From Butyrivibrio hungatei DSM 14810 (GTDB lineage Bacteria > Bacillota > Clostridia > Lachnospirales > Lachnospiraceae), in the NCBI RefSeq assembly GCF_900143205.1, contig NZ_FRDH01000004.1:275319-339318 (forward strand): a stretch of DNA of 64,000 nucleotides. Direction: 5' to 3'. The position numbers were made by a program, and so were the translations under genes. Shown here one piece after another: positions 44,522 to 52,746 of this stretch. How positions within the stretch are numbered: the stretch's first letter is position 1; every line of letters starts with the position of its first letter. The notes beneath the pieces are model-generated. The model ran no database searches. It worked only from the letters and a program-made list of their open reading frames with translations, and had not been told where the DNA came from.

Positions 44522-44550
44522 TTATTAATCCCTCTTAAATACGATATAAT
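44522..44550 (+). promoter_or_regulatory. Promoter of the MerR-type gene
   Basis: TTATTA, 17 bases, TATAAT (44545-44550). CCTCTTA (44531-44537) and TAAGAGG (44567-44573) form an inverted repeat around the -10 and the expected start, a possible autoregulatory site. Confidence 0.5.
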
Positions 44551-44579
44551 ATAGTTATATAGCAAGTAAGAGGTTCAAT

Positions 44580-45359
44580 ATGATAAGTACAAAATACTCC
44601 ACCAAAAACATGTGCCAGATCTTTGGCATAACCAGAGAAACCCTAAGGCATTATGAACGCCTTGGTTTATTAAATCCGCGCTTTAACCCGGACAATGGAT
44701 ACAGGGAGTATAGTTACTGGGATGTATGTTCCCTTATAGACATCTTGAAGTACAGATCACTTGGGTATTCACTATCTGATACCAAAGATGCTATTTTTGA
44801 ATTAACCTATCCTCAGATCAAAGAAAGCCTTGAGGACCATATAGAAATATATTCTAACAAATTAATACAATATGACTTATTGCTAAAAAAGGCAACAAGA
44901 GATTTAACTTATTTTCGTCATGCACAGGATCACCTTGGGGAGATCATCGAAGCAGAAACAGAAGAATTGTTCTATATTCCATATACTACCAATCCGAAAA
45001 ACCCAGATTTCATGCATATGCAGAAGGCATTTGATAATCTGCAGTTCTTTACAACAGCTTTAGTTATAAATGGTGACAATCATGATCTTGACTGCTACGT
45101 TCTCATAACTGAAAAGCAGTATGCTGATTTCCTAAAGCTTCACGATGGAGTGATAATACCAAAGTTCAAGGCTGTATGCCAGATGATCGATATAGTTGGC
45201 AGAAATCCTGCAGATGAAACTATTGTTGAAGATTTCAGAAAGAAGATTTCCAGAAAGTATTCCAGGACTTTTGATACCATCTATGCAATTTTGGTAACCA
45301 GGTTTTATGACGAAGAAAAGAGGTATCATCAATACTTTTTTGTCTTTACAAAGCTTTAA
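44580..45359 (+). CDS. MerR family transcriptional regulator
   Basis: 259 residues. The N-terminal MerR winged HTH (about 5-75) reads MCQIFGITRETLRHYERLGL and NGYREYSYWDVCSLIDILKY. A coiled-coil dimer helix follows (about 85-120), then an effector domain of about 130 residues with an alpha/beta pattern that may bind a small ligand (GyrI-like in outline, uncertain). GAGG lies six bases before the ATG. A long-range stem (45320-45329 with 45359-45368) covers the 3' end and may act as terminator against the convergent chemoreceptor. Confidence 0.87.
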   Translation: MISTKYSTKNMCQIFGITRETLRHYERLGLLNPRFNPDNGYREYSYWDVCSLIDILKYRSLGYSLSDTKDAIFELTYPQIKESLEDHIEIYSNKLIQYDLLLKKATRDLTYFRHAQDHLGEIIEAETEELFYIPYTTNPKNPDFMHMQKAFDNLQFFTTALVINGDNHDLDCYVLITEKQYADFLKLHDGVIIPKFKAVCQMIDIVGRNPADETIVEDFRKKISRKYSRTFDTIYAILVTRFYDEEKRYHQYFFVFTKL

Positions 45360-45376
45360 TGATACCTCGGGTCTTA

Positions 45377-47365
45377 TTATTTAAAGAATGCTATCTCTTC
45401 GTTAAGCTTTTCTGCAATCTCTTTTAAGCTTGTTGCTGAATCTGCAAGTGTTGTAACTGTAGCTGAAAGCTCCTCTACAGAAGCACCTGTAGTTTCTGTA
45501 GCTGCTGCATTCTCCTCAGATATAGCTGAAAGAGAAGACATTGAGTGAGAAACGTTCTTGTTTGATGTTACGCAAGTATCAGTCTCACCAGAGATTCTCT
45601 CTACGCTAGTTACAGTCTTTTCGATGTCTCCAATCATTCCGTTAACTGAATCGATAGTCTTAGCAAGTGCAAGCTGCTGATTCTTGTTGTCTTCGATGAT
45701 CTCGTTGGCAGCCTTAACTGCTGACTGTGACTCTGTTAAAAGAGTCTCCATAACTTCGTGGATCTGCTTAGCAAGTGACTCTGAATCGTCAGCAAGCTTT
45801 CTGATCTCTTCAGCAACTACGGCAAATCCCTTACCTGCATCTCCGGCTCTTGCAGCCTCGATAGAAGCGTTAAGTGAAAGAAGGTTTGTCTGAGCTGCGA
45901 TTCCAGATATACCCTCAACACGCTCGTTGATCTCTGCAACAGCACTTTGAGTTGCTGTGATCTTTTCTGCAATATCCTCAATCTTAGTAGCCATAACAGC
46001 ACTTGAATCGTGGAAGTTTGTAAGAGAGTCACTTGATGACTCTGAAGCTTCTTTCATGCGTTTTGCAAGGTCGTTAAGGTCGTTTGTTGAGCTCTGAACG
46101 CCTTCGATAGCTACTGTGATCTGGCCAGCATTCTCTACAGAATCCTGTACCTCTTTTGCCTGCTCAGAAGCACCAGTTGCGATTTCCTGAACTGCCTCTG
46201 CTACGTTCTCAGTAGTTGCGGCAATCTGATTAGCCATGACTGAAAGCTCTTCAGATGAGTTGTTAACAGTATTAGAAGACTCTTTGATGTTGCCAACAAT
46301 TCTCTTAAGCTTCTCAACAACTGAGTTTGAGTTATTGATCATCTGACCAAATTCGTCTGTACGTTTTGTGTACTTATCTATAGAAATAAATTCACCATTA
46401 GCAAGTGAAGATAATAATTTGTTTACTTCAAGGAGTGGGTTAGTAAAGCTGTTTGCTACAAAAAGTGAAAGAACAAGAACAAGGACAACAAGGAAAACTC
46501 CTACGCCAACAATAAGCATTGCACCTTTTCTTGCTTCAGCTATAACTTCTGTTTCTGCCTTACCTGCGCATACTGTGTATCCTGATGAAAGATTCTTTAC
46601 ATAGCTGACATAAACTGGGTAACCCTTAGCAGTACTGATGTAGAAACCAGTCTTTTCACCTGATGTCATATATGGTGATGAGGAGTAATTTTGCGGCTCA
46701 TCGGTTGCTGCTATCTCAAACTGTGAATGTGCTACCATTGTTGCTTCCTGGTCTACAAGGAAAGCTTCATCAGCTTCTGCAGCAAGGAGAGTATGAATCT
46801 CGTTTGGATCAAAAGTCTTGTGAACTACTCCGAGAACTGTCTTTTTGTCAGTATCAAAAACAGGAACTGCGATACAGATATTTCTTGAATTTGTAACTGA
46901 ACTTACAAATACAGAAGAAATAAATGTCTTACCCTGAATAGCATTCTGGAAATAGTCTCTTTCAGCAATGCTCTTTAATGCACCGTCGTCACTACGAAGT
47001 ACCATCATTCCCTGAGCATTTGACATTACGATAGTATTATCATCGCCAAAAGACTCATTGATAGAGACCATCTGATTCTTTACGATAGATGGATCTGTAA
47101 TTTCTCCCTTAAGGAAAGCAATAGTCTGAGGAGATGAAGCAAAGCTAGTAAGGGCTGTCTGACTCTTTGTAAACATCTTGTCGATTTCAGACTCGATATA
47201 TTTTGCCTGCCAGTCGAGATTTCTTTTTGCATCCTCTTTGGCATTATTTGTTGAACTAACATAACTGATAACTACAGCAATTGTTAATGGGATTATCGCA
47301 ATTAAAAGCATGATAGCGATAAGCTTTGTTTTTACGCTATTAGTTGAAAACTTCCTTTTCTTCAT
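45377..47365 (-). CDS. Methyl-accepting chemotaxis protein with dCache-type sensor
   Basis: 662 residues. TM1 about 13-35, an extracellular double-PAS dCache_1 sensor (about 38-270; [40 protein letters not shown]), TM2 about 283-305, HAMP about 306-360, and the signalling domain with tip [21 protein letters not shown] conserved Asp/Tyr pair for amine ligands was not identified with confidence. The end reads [11 protein letters not shown] without a pentapeptide for CheR. Its promoter carries a palindromic operator. Confidence 0.93.
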   Translation of the reverse strand: MKKRKFSTNSVKTKLIAIMLLIAIIPLTIAVVISYVSSTNNAKEDAKRNLDWQAKYIESEIDKMFTKSQTALTSFASSPQTIAFLKGEITDPSIVKNQMVSINESFGDDNTIVMSNAQGMMVLRSDDGALKSIAERDYFQNAIQGKTFISSVFVSSVTNSRNICIAVPVFDTDKKTVLGVVHKTFDPNEIHTLLAAEADEAFLVDQEATMVAHSQFEIAATDEPQNYSSSPYMTSGEKTGFYISTAKGYPVYVSYVKNLSSGYTVCAGKAETEVIAEARKGAMLIVGVGVFLVVLVLVLSLFVANSFTNPLLEVNKLLSSLANGEFISIDKYTKRTDEFGQMINNSNSVVEKLKRIVGNIKESSNTVNNSSEELSVMANQIAATTENVAEAVQEIATGASEQAKEVQDSVENAGQITVAIEGVQSSTNDLNDLAKRMKEASESSSDSLTNFHDSSAVMATKIEDIAEKITATQSAVAEINERVEGISGIAAQTNLLSLNASIEAARAGDAGKGFAVVAEEIRKLADDSESLAKQIHEVMETLLTESQSAVKAANEIIEDNKNQQLALAKTIDSVNGMIGDIEKTVTSVERISGETDTCVTSNKNVSHSMSSLSAISEENAAATETTGASVEELSATVTTLADSATSLKEIAEKLNEEIAFFK

Positions 47366-47429
47366 TTAAAAAATCCTTTCTAACATCCATGTTTCTTTTT
47401 CAATAGTTTTTAAACGCATGCTCGTCATT

Positions 47430-47458
47430 TATAAACCCGGTGGTAACCACCAGGTCAA
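47430..47458 (-). promoter_or_regulatory. Chemoreceptor promoter with palindromic operator in the spacer
   Basis: On the minus strand TTGACC (47453-47458), 17 bases, TTTATA (47430-47435). The spacer is filled by a palindrome, CC-n-GGTGGT-n-ACCACC-n-GG (47436-47454). A repressor bound there would prevent polymerase binding. Confidence 0.6.
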
Positions 47459-47511
47459 GAATTTCTTTATTTCACTTTTGTGGCAGAATCTAGTATTATT
47501 ATTTCAATGGG

Positions 47512-47684
47512 TGAGCCCTAGGGACGGAGGTTGGAGCTAAGTGAGCCCTGGGGACGGAGGTTAGAGCTCATTTTTCGGGAAAGCTCTGGTGTTCGACATC
47601 TGATAAAACCCAATGTCCCGAAAAATGAGCTCTAACCTCCGTCCCCAGGGCTCACTTAGCTCCAACCTCCGTCCCTAGGGCTCA
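47512..47684. repeat. Perfect 69-bp inverted repeat built from four 29-bp repeats
   Basis: Left arm 47512-47580 contains copies at 47512-47540 and 47542-47570; right arm 47616-47684 is its exact complement, with copies at 47626-47654 and 47656-47684. The spacer is 35 bases (47581-47615). The outer copies deviate at one end (GGAGCTAA), the inner copies have GGGGAC in place of AGGGAC. It lies between divergent genes and ends 15 bases before the LysR-type start codon. Confidence 0.9.
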
Positions 47685-47699
47685 AAAGGAGAGGCAGAC

Positions 47700-48605
47700 A
47701 TGACATTACAGCAACTTACATATTTAGTTACAGTGGCGGATTGCGGGAATATTACTGACGCTGCAGAAAAACTCTTTATATCACAGCCAAGCCTTAGTGC
47801 AGCAATACAGAACCTTGAAAAAGAGATGGGAGTTAAGGCCTTTGTGCGCTCTAATAAAGGCGTTGTAGTTACAAGAGAAGGGGAAGAACTTCTTTCTTTT
47901 GCCAGAATGCTCCTTGAACAGGCAGATAATATGAAGGAACATTTCGGGGCTGATAATGTCAGGACACCCAAGTTTTCTGTATCATGTCAGCATTATTCTT
48001 TTGCTGTTAATGCCTTTGTTGACCTTATCAAAAAATACGACGCTGATCAGTACAGCTTCATAATAAGAGAGACTCAGACCGGCGAGATCATAGAGGATGT
48101 TGCCAGCGGCAAGAGTGAAGTGGGAGTCATATATCTTTCTAAAAATAATGAAGATATTTTAAGTAAATTAATTAAGAAGAGTGGGCTCGTATTTGAAGAA
48201 CTAAAAGTTGCAAAACCTCACGTATTTATCAGTAATAAGCACCCTCTTTCAGGAAAAGAGCTGGTAACTTTTGATGATCTTAAACCTTATCCGTATCTTG
48301 TTTTTGAACAGGGAGAAAAGAACTCTTTTTACTATGCAGAAGAACTTGTGAGCATGCTGGATTTTCCAAAAAACATACAGGTCAGGGATAGAGCGACTCT
48401 TTTTAACTTAGTGATCGGACTAAACGGATTTACCGTTAGTAGCGGTGTAATAGATCAGAAATTAAATGGCAAGGCTATAATTGCAAGGCCTCTTAAGATG
48501 GATGCCCAGATGCGAATAGGTATAGTGACCAAGAAAAATATGATATTAAGCCGCTATGGTGAAACATATATTGAAGCTTTGAATAAACATTTGTCTATAG
48601 GTTAA
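47700..48605 (+). CDS. LysR family transcriptional regulator
   Basis: 301 residues. N-terminal HTH (1-60; QQLTYLVTVADCGNITDAAE, SQPSLSAAIQNLEKEMGVKA), then a type 2 periplasmic-binding-like effector domain (about 90-295). It is encoded directly upstream of a methionine synthase-like gene, so it probably controls that gene in response to a sulfur or methionine metabolite, as MetR does in other bacteria. AAAGGAG immediately follows the repeat and sets the start. No own promoter is seen between repeat and ATG, so transcription must start in or before the palindrome. Confidence 0.9.
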   Translation: MTLQQLTYLVTVADCGNITDAAEKLFISQPSLSAAIQNLEKEMGVKAFVRSNKGVVVTREGEELLSFARMLLEQADNMKEHFGADNVRTPKFSVSCQHYSFAVNAFVDLIKKYDADQYSFIIRETQTGEIIEDVASGKSEVGVIYLSKNNEDILSKLIKKSGLVFEELKVAKPHVFISNKHPLSGKELVTFDDLKPYPYLVFEQGEKNSFYYAEELVSMLDFPKNIQVRDRATLFNLVIGLNGFTVSSGVIDQKLNGKAIIARPLKMDAQMRIGIVTKKNMILSRYGETYIEALNKHLSIG

Positions 48606-48659
48606 AACTATGGAGATTTAGGAGTTAAATGTATTATATTTCCCAAGGGGGTGTTGATA

Positions 48660-48693
48660 GAATATCCTAAAAAGTTTTGTTTGGAGGATATTC
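48660..48693 (+). promoter_or_regulatory. Hairpin covering the ribosome site of the methionine synthase-like gene
   Basis: GAATATCCT (48660-48668) pairs perfectly with AGGATATTC (48685-48693), 16-base loop. The right arm includes the last three bases of GGAGG (48683-48687), three bases before the ATG, so translation start could be controlled. No known riboswitch class recognised. Confidence 0.5.
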
Positions 48694-48695
48694 AT

Positions 48696-49811
48696 ATGGG
48701 AAAGGTCAGTTCACCTCAGAGATTCGATTTCGTTGGAAGTTTTTTAAGAACACAGCCTCTTAAAGATGCGAAGGTTGCCTATAAAAATGGAATGATCAGC
48801 AAGGAACAGTATGATCTTGTTGTAGAGGATGAGATCAGAAAGGTTGTTGCCAAGCAGAAAGAACTTGGCTTTCATGTGATCACAGATGGAGAGTTTAGAA
48901 GGAGCTTTTGGCATCTTGACTTTATGTGGGGATTTGAGGGCGTTGAGCACAAAGAAACAGGAAACGGCGTTCAGTTTAATGGAGAACTCGCAGTTCTTGA
49001 TGATACCTACCTTGTAGGCAAGATCAAGGCAAAGGAACATCCTTTTGTTGAATACTTTAAGTTCCTTAAGCAGTTTGAAGATGAGAATACAGTTGCTAAG
49101 TATACAATTCCTGCACCAGCTCAGACATTCCAGCAGATGATCGTTCCTGCAAACTATGACAGGACCAGAAAGTTTTATGCTACAAATGAAGAGCTTATCC
49201 ATGATATCGCAGTAGCTTATCAGGATGTTATTAAGCAGTTTTATGAGGCGGGCTGCCGTAATCTTCAGTTTGATGATTGTACCTGGGGAGCTATTGTTGG
49301 TGATGCTGCCAAGCAGCGCTATCAGGCTCTTGGAATTGATATTGAAGAAGTTAAGGCTCAGCTACTTGAGGTTAATAACCTTGCTCTTGAAGGTAAGCCT
49401 TCAGATATGGTAATTACTTCTCACATCTGCAGAGGAAATTACCATTCTACATATTTTACGAGTGGTCCTTACGATACAGTTGCGGACTACGTATTTGCCA
49501 AGGAAAATGTAGATGCTCTTTTCCTTGAATATGACGATGAGAGATCTGGCGGATTCGCTCCTCTTCACAAAGTGTCTGATAATAAGAAGGTTGTACTTGG
49601 TCTTATAACTACCAAGTCACCTAAGCTCGAGGACAAAAAGGCTGTCATTGAAAGAATCCATGAAGCAGCCCAGTACGTGCCCCTTGATAGACTTTGCCTT
49701 AGTCCACAGTGTGGATTTGCGTCCTGTGAGATTGGTAATAAGCTTACCGAAGATGAACAGTGGGCCAAGCTAAAGCTTGTAAAGGAAATTGCAGAAGAAG
49801 TGTGGGGATGA
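48696..49811 (+). CDS. Cobalamin-independent methionine synthase C-terminal-like protein (YxjG/YxjH type)
   Basis: 371 residues, corresponding to the catalytic C-terminal barrel of MetE without its N-terminal half. The zinc ligands of the family are visible: His and Cys in TSHICRGNYHSTYF, and the Cys in LSPQCGFASCEIG; substrate-site residues are in LQFDDCTWG. It probably transfers a methyl group to homocysteine or a related thiol; the methyl donor of this short class is not settled. The frame extends to a GTG at 48651, but GGAGG precedes the ATG at 48696. Regulated probably by the upstream LysR protein. Confidence 0.9.
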   Translation: MGKVSSPQRFDFVGSFLRTQPLKDAKVAYKNGMISKEQYDLVVEDEIRKVVAKQKELGFHVITDGEFRRSFWHLDFMWGFEGVEHKETGNGVQFNGELAVLDDTYLVGKIKAKEHPFVEYFKFLKQFEDENTVAKYTIPAPAQTFQQMIVPANYDRTRKFYATNEELIHDIAVAYQDVIKQFYEAGCRNLQFDDCTWGAIVGDAAKQRYQALGIDIEEVKAQLLEVNNLALEGKPSDMVITSHICRGNYHSTYFTSGPYDTVADYVFAKENVDALFLEYDDERSGGFAPLHKVSDNKKVVLGLITTKSPKLEDKKAVIERIHEAAQYVPLDRLCLSPQCGFASCEIGNKLTEDEQWAKLKLVKEIAEEVWG

Positions 49812-49823
49812 GTGCCACCGAAA

Positions 49824-49852
49824 TGAGCCCTAGGGACGGAGGTTGTGGCTCA
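49824..49852 (+). repeat. 29-bp REP-like repeat, copy 7
   Basis: Begins TGAGCC, core GGGACGGAGGTT, ends GTGGCTCA, then TTTTT. Twelve bases after the methionine synthase-like stop; likely also its terminator. Confidence 0.88.
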
Positions 49853-49865
49853 TTTTTGCTTTTTT

Positions 49866-49894
49866 TGAGCCCTAGGGACGGAGGTTAGGGCTCA
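49866..49894 (+). repeat. 29-bp REP-like repeat, copy 8, overlapping the transposase stop codon
   Basis: Same orientation as copy 7, 13 bases away. Ends AGGGCTCA then TTTTTT. Its last three bases are the complement of the stop codon of the RAYT-type gene. Confidence 0.88.
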
Positions 49895-50677
49895 TTTTTT
49901 ACTGTTCCAACTAGTGATCCTTTTTACGGTTGCTTGAGAAATGTCCATTATTCGTGAAACTTGTTTTACCGTGAGCCCTTTATCCCGGAGAAGTCGAATA
50001 TAGACATTTCTTTCTAACTTATTTAATTTGTTAACGTCTGATATAGAAGACAGATTAGTGACATCTTTAAAGATTTCTATAGCTTTTTTATCAGATACGA
50101 AGTTTTTTTTCTTTTCATCGATATCATCAAATAGATAGCTGCTAGACGAGATATTTTCATTAGCAAAAAATTTGTGTAGAGAATCCTTTGAACCAGCAAC
50201 ATTGCATGCAAAAGATGTGTTGGTCAAAGGATTTTTTGCATCATAATATGCGTTGAAGCTACTCCATCTATATTCGGATGGATGTCGACAGACGTTGGCA
50301 TTAACAGGATTGTTGTGGATATAGGCGAGCACAGAAAGGAAATATTGATCACTTTCTATTATTGTGCTGTAGAAACGGTCCTGAAATAAATGACCGCTAC
50401 GTGAATATTTTTTGTTGTACCAGATGGCAAATCTTGTGCCTAGACTTTGAAAGAAAACTGATAATTTGTCCGGCTGTGAATAAAGTAGTAGGTGTACATG
50501 ATTGTCCATTAAGCAATAGGCATATATATCGATATTATATTTCTCTTTGCAATCTGATAAAATATAGATAAATTTGCGATAATCAGATTCATCTTCGAAA
50601 ATGATATGCTGATTAACAGAACGAAGTATAACATGATATATGCCAGTGGGACTCATGATTCGTGGTTTTCTTGGCAT
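49892..50677 (-). CDS. REP-associated tyrosine transposase (RAYT-type, Y1/HUH nuclease)
   Basis: 261 residues. The Y1_Tnp domain (about 10-150) has the HUH motif NHVHLLL (His60 and His62) and the candidate nucleophile Tyr119 in LAYIHNNPVNA; GHLFQDRFYSTII and YRWSSFNAYYD are typical of RAYT proteins. A C-terminal HTH (about 225-258; LLRDKGLTVKQVSRIMDISQ) resembles the DnaA-like tail found in many of them. All key residues are present, so it should cut single-stranded DNA. It is a single gene, not bounded as an insertion sequence, and lies among twelve palindromic repeats with two directly flanking it in opposite orientation. It likely recognises them. Confidence 0.9.
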   Translation of the reverse strand: MPRKPRIMSPTGIYHVILRSVNQHIIFEDESDYRKFIYILSDCKEKYNIDIYAYCLMDNHVHLLLYSQPDKLSVFFQSLGTRFAIWYNKKYSRSGHLFQDRFYSTIIESDQYFLSVLAYIHNNPVNANVCRHPSEYRWSSFNAYYDAKNPLTNTSFACNVAGSKDSLHKFFANENISSSSYLFDDIDEKKKNFVSDKKAIEIFKDVTNLSSISDVNKLNKLERNVYIRLLRDKGLTVKQVSRIMDISQATVKRITSWNSKK

Positions 50678-50772
50678 ATAATTCTCCTATGAACATAAGA
50701 TTGAAAAAGTATTTAATTAAGCTTTTGAATTATATATGGAACAAAAAAGAAATGCAATATGAATTTGAAAAA

Positions 50773-50801
50773 TGAGCCCCAACCTCCGTCCCTAGGGCTC
50801 A
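50773..50801 (-). repeat. 29-bp REP-like repeat, copy 9
   Basis: Minus orientation; ends GGGGCTCA. With copy 8 it flanks the RAYT-type gene, 95 bases upstream of its start and 23 bases before the next gene. Confidence 0.88.
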
Positions 50802-50824
50802 TTTTCGAAAAGGGGAAATAACCT

Positions 50825-51559
50825 ATGCCAAACGAAAACGGAACATGGATAATGTATGGAGTAGCGTGGGAAGATCCAGAATGCCTGCATACTGTGGATG
50901 ATGCAATTGCATATATTAGTGAAGTGGGGTTCCTGCCACTTTTTAAGAACGATATTCCTGGTTTTTCACTTGAAGAGAGGACTGTGCCGGAGTATTGGTG
51001 GTGCGGTGATCCTAAGGTTGATCCATGGGAGTGGAGAGAGATAATAGCTAGCCGCGGCGAGATCGCATATGGAAAGTTTTTTGATAAAAAAGCTGGATTT
51101 ATATCAAAAGAATGGCTTCCCTACTTTGTAAATTATAGAAGAGATGGCTATGATTTTGATGCTCTTTGGGAAGATGGCAAAGCTTCCATGAGACAAAAGA
51201 AGATCATGGATTTATTTGCAGAAGAGCATATTGATGAAGAAATCTTTTCAAATGAAATGAAGAAGAATGCTGGCTTTGGTAAGGGCGGTGAAAAAGGCTT
51301 TGATGGTGTGATGACCAACTTGCAGATGTTTACATATCTATGCGTTCGAGATTTCCGTCAGCGCAGAAACAAGAAAGGTGAAGCCTATGGCTGGCCAGTT
51401 GCAGTGTACTGTACACCGGAGCATCTGTGGGGATATGAATATGTGACTTCAGCGTATAAAGAAGCACCAAAGGAGTCAGCAAAAAAAATTATGGATCACG
51501 TTATGGAAATATATCCGATAGCAACAAGTAATCAGATAAAAAAAGTGCTGTCCATGTAA
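50825..51559 (+). CDS. Uncharacterised conserved protein (AlkZ-related?)
   Basis: 244 residues, cytoplasmic, Trp- and acid-rich. Notable segments: TWIMYGVAWEDPECLHTVDD, EYWWCGDPKVDPWEWREIIA, and GWPVAVYCTPEHLWGYEYV. I recall similar Lachnospiraceae proteins named AlkZ-related, after the HTH_42 glycosylase family, but the catalytic QxQ motif was not found, so DNA repair is only a guess. Start supported by AAAGGGG. Placed between two repeats; the TAA stop is two bases before copy 10. Confidence 0.7.
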   Translation: MPNENGTWIMYGVAWEDPECLHTVDDAIAYISEVGFLPLFKNDIPGFSLEERTVPEYWWCGDPKVDPWEWREIIASRGEIAYGKFFDKKAGFISKEWLPYFVNYRRDGYDFDALWEDGKASMRQKKIMDLFAEEHIDEEIFSNEMKKNAGFGKGGEKGFDGVMTNLQMFTYLCVRDFRQRRNKKGEAYGWPVAVYCTPEHLWGYEYVTSAYKEAPKESAKKIMDHVMEIYPIATSNQIKKVLSM

Positions 51560-51561
51560 AA

Positions 51562-51631
51562 TGAGCCCTAGGGACGGAGGTTTAGGCTCACTATTGCAAA
51601 AATGAGCCCTAACCTCCGTCCCTAGGGCTCA
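51562..51631. repeat. REPIN-like inverted pair of 29-bp repeats, copies 10 and 11
   Basis: Copy 10 (51562-51590, plus; ends TAGGCTCA) and copy 11 (51603-51631, minus; ends AGGGCTCA) face each other across 12 bases. The next gene's ribosome site AAAAGGAG follows at once. Confidence 0.88.
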
Positions 51632-51645
51632 AAAGGAGTAACTCT

Positions 51646-52143
51646 ATGACACAAGAAGAAGCCAAAAGAATATACTTAAAAAACGGTTGCTCGGCTTTTT
51701 TCATGGCTCGAGGAGAAGATAGATACGAAGAATTCAGGGAAATGCATATTCCAAAGGAAAAGCTTGAAGAGTGGGCGACAGAGTATCTAAAAGGCTGTAT
51801 AGACAAAATATCAGTTAAGGAAACAATGGATAACTTTTCTTCTGCAAATCTGGTCATAGGAGAGCATCATACCAGAGATAATCTTAATGTGTTCATTGAT
51901 ATGCTTCAGAATCTTAAGTTTGATAATGAAGTGACACCATATGCCGTATGCTACAGTATACTGGGAATGAGAAATCTAAAGGTTAATTGCGGAATACTGG
52001 ATTATGCCAAGGAATCAAAGGACGAAGAACTCTATAGATCTTTACTGGAATTTACGAGAGTACTTATAGAAAAAATACAGATAGATGACGAGAAAAAGCA
52101 AGTGGTTGACGAGATGAAGGAACTGCTAAGCTACTACAAATGA
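51646..52143 (+). CDS. Hypothetical helical protein
   Basis: 165 residues, cytoplasmic, almost wholly helical and charged: MTQEEAKRIYLKNGCSAFFM, FREMHIPKEKLEEWATEYL, and KKQVVDEMKELLSYYK at the end. No family recognised. The ribosome site AAAAGGAG lies directly after repeat copy 11, and the stop codon TGA (52141-52143) is the first three bases of repeat copy 12, so both ends of the gene touch a repeat. Confidence 0.68.
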   Translation: MTQEEAKRIYLKNGCSAFFMARGEDRYEEFREMHIPKEKLEEWATEYLKGCIDKISVKETMDNFSSANLVIGEHHTRDNLNVFIDMLQNLKFDNEVTPYAVCYSILGMRNLKVNCGILDYAKESKDEELYRSLLEFTRVLIEKIQIDDEKKQVVDEMKELLSYYK

Positions 52144-52169
52144 GCCCCAACCTCCGTCCCTAGAGCTCA
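52141..52169 (-). repeat. 29-bp REP-like repeat, copy 12
   Basis: Minus orientation, one base changed at the start (TGAGCT). Provides the stop codon of the gene ending at 52143. Last copy in the window. Confidence 0.85.
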
Positions 52170-52194
52170 TTAAAGCAAGGAGTTTTGAAAAACG

Positions 52195-52692
52195 ATGGAT
52201 ATAAGACTATTTGACCTGGATAAAGATTTTGCCATCATCAAGAACTGGATCACAGACGAAAGAACCAACATGCTGTGGTGCGCCAATAGAATTCAGTATC
52301 CGATGAGTAAGACTATATTTAAAGATTTTTTAAAAGAAATCTCTGATAAATATGGCGATATTCCATATGTAGCTGTGGATGATGCAGATAAACCTGCGGG
52401 ATTCTATGCATACTCAGTTAATGAAGCTACAAAGGAAGGAATGCTGAAATTCGTAGTGGTAGATCCAGATAAAAGAGGTAAAGGCATTGCCAGAGAAATG
52501 CTAGGACGTGTGGTTGCGACAGCACTTGCTGATGAAAATGTACAAGCCGTTCAGCTCAATGTCTTTTCAGTAAATGAACCCGCAAGGAAATGCTATCAAA
52601 AGATTGGATTTGTTGAGAAAAATGTAACAAAAGAAGCGGTTAATTTCGGGGATGAAACATGGGACCGCATAAATATGTTAATTAAATGCTAA
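52195..52692 (+). CDS. GNAT family N-acetyltransferase
   Basis: 165 residues. The acetyl-CoA binding motif A reads KFVVVDPDKRGKGIAREMLG, with the VQLNVFSVNEPARKCYQKIGF motif B that follows. Cytoplasmic acetyltransferase of unknown substrate; the N-terminus resembles the RimI/RimJ-like group acting on amines of proteins or small molecules. AAGGAG is 11 bases before the ATG. Appears monocistronic. Confidence 0.9.
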   Translation: MDIRLFDLDKDFAIIKNWITDERTNMLWCANRIQYPMSKTIFKDFLKEISDKYGDIPYVAVDDADKPAGFYAYSVNEATKEGMLKFVVVDPDKRGKGIAREMLGRVVATALADENVQAVQLNVFSVNEPARKCYQKIGFVEKNVTKEAVNFGDETWDRINMLIKC

Positions 52693-52746
52693 AATCTTCT
52701 GTTATAATAGGACGGAAAATGATCTATGGCATGGAGGGAGAATGTT

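Noticed and set aside
48601-48695. SAM or T-box riboswitch before the methionine synthase-like gene
   Set aside because: The leader is under 100 bases and lacks the conserved cores of these classes; only a simple hairpin is present.
48744-49202. Minus-strand frame of 152 codons within the methionine synthase-like gene
   Set aside because: The plus-strand gene has clear family motifs; the antisense frame has no ribosome site.
49892-50677. Ordinary IS200/IS605 insertion sequence
   Set aside because: No tnpB, no typical IS200 ends, a longer protein with a C-terminal HTH, and REP-like repeats around it fit a RAYT better.
43479-52169. CRISPR array
   Set aside because: The repeats are about 29 bases long, but spacing is irregular, orientation varies, real genes lie between them, and there is no cas gene.
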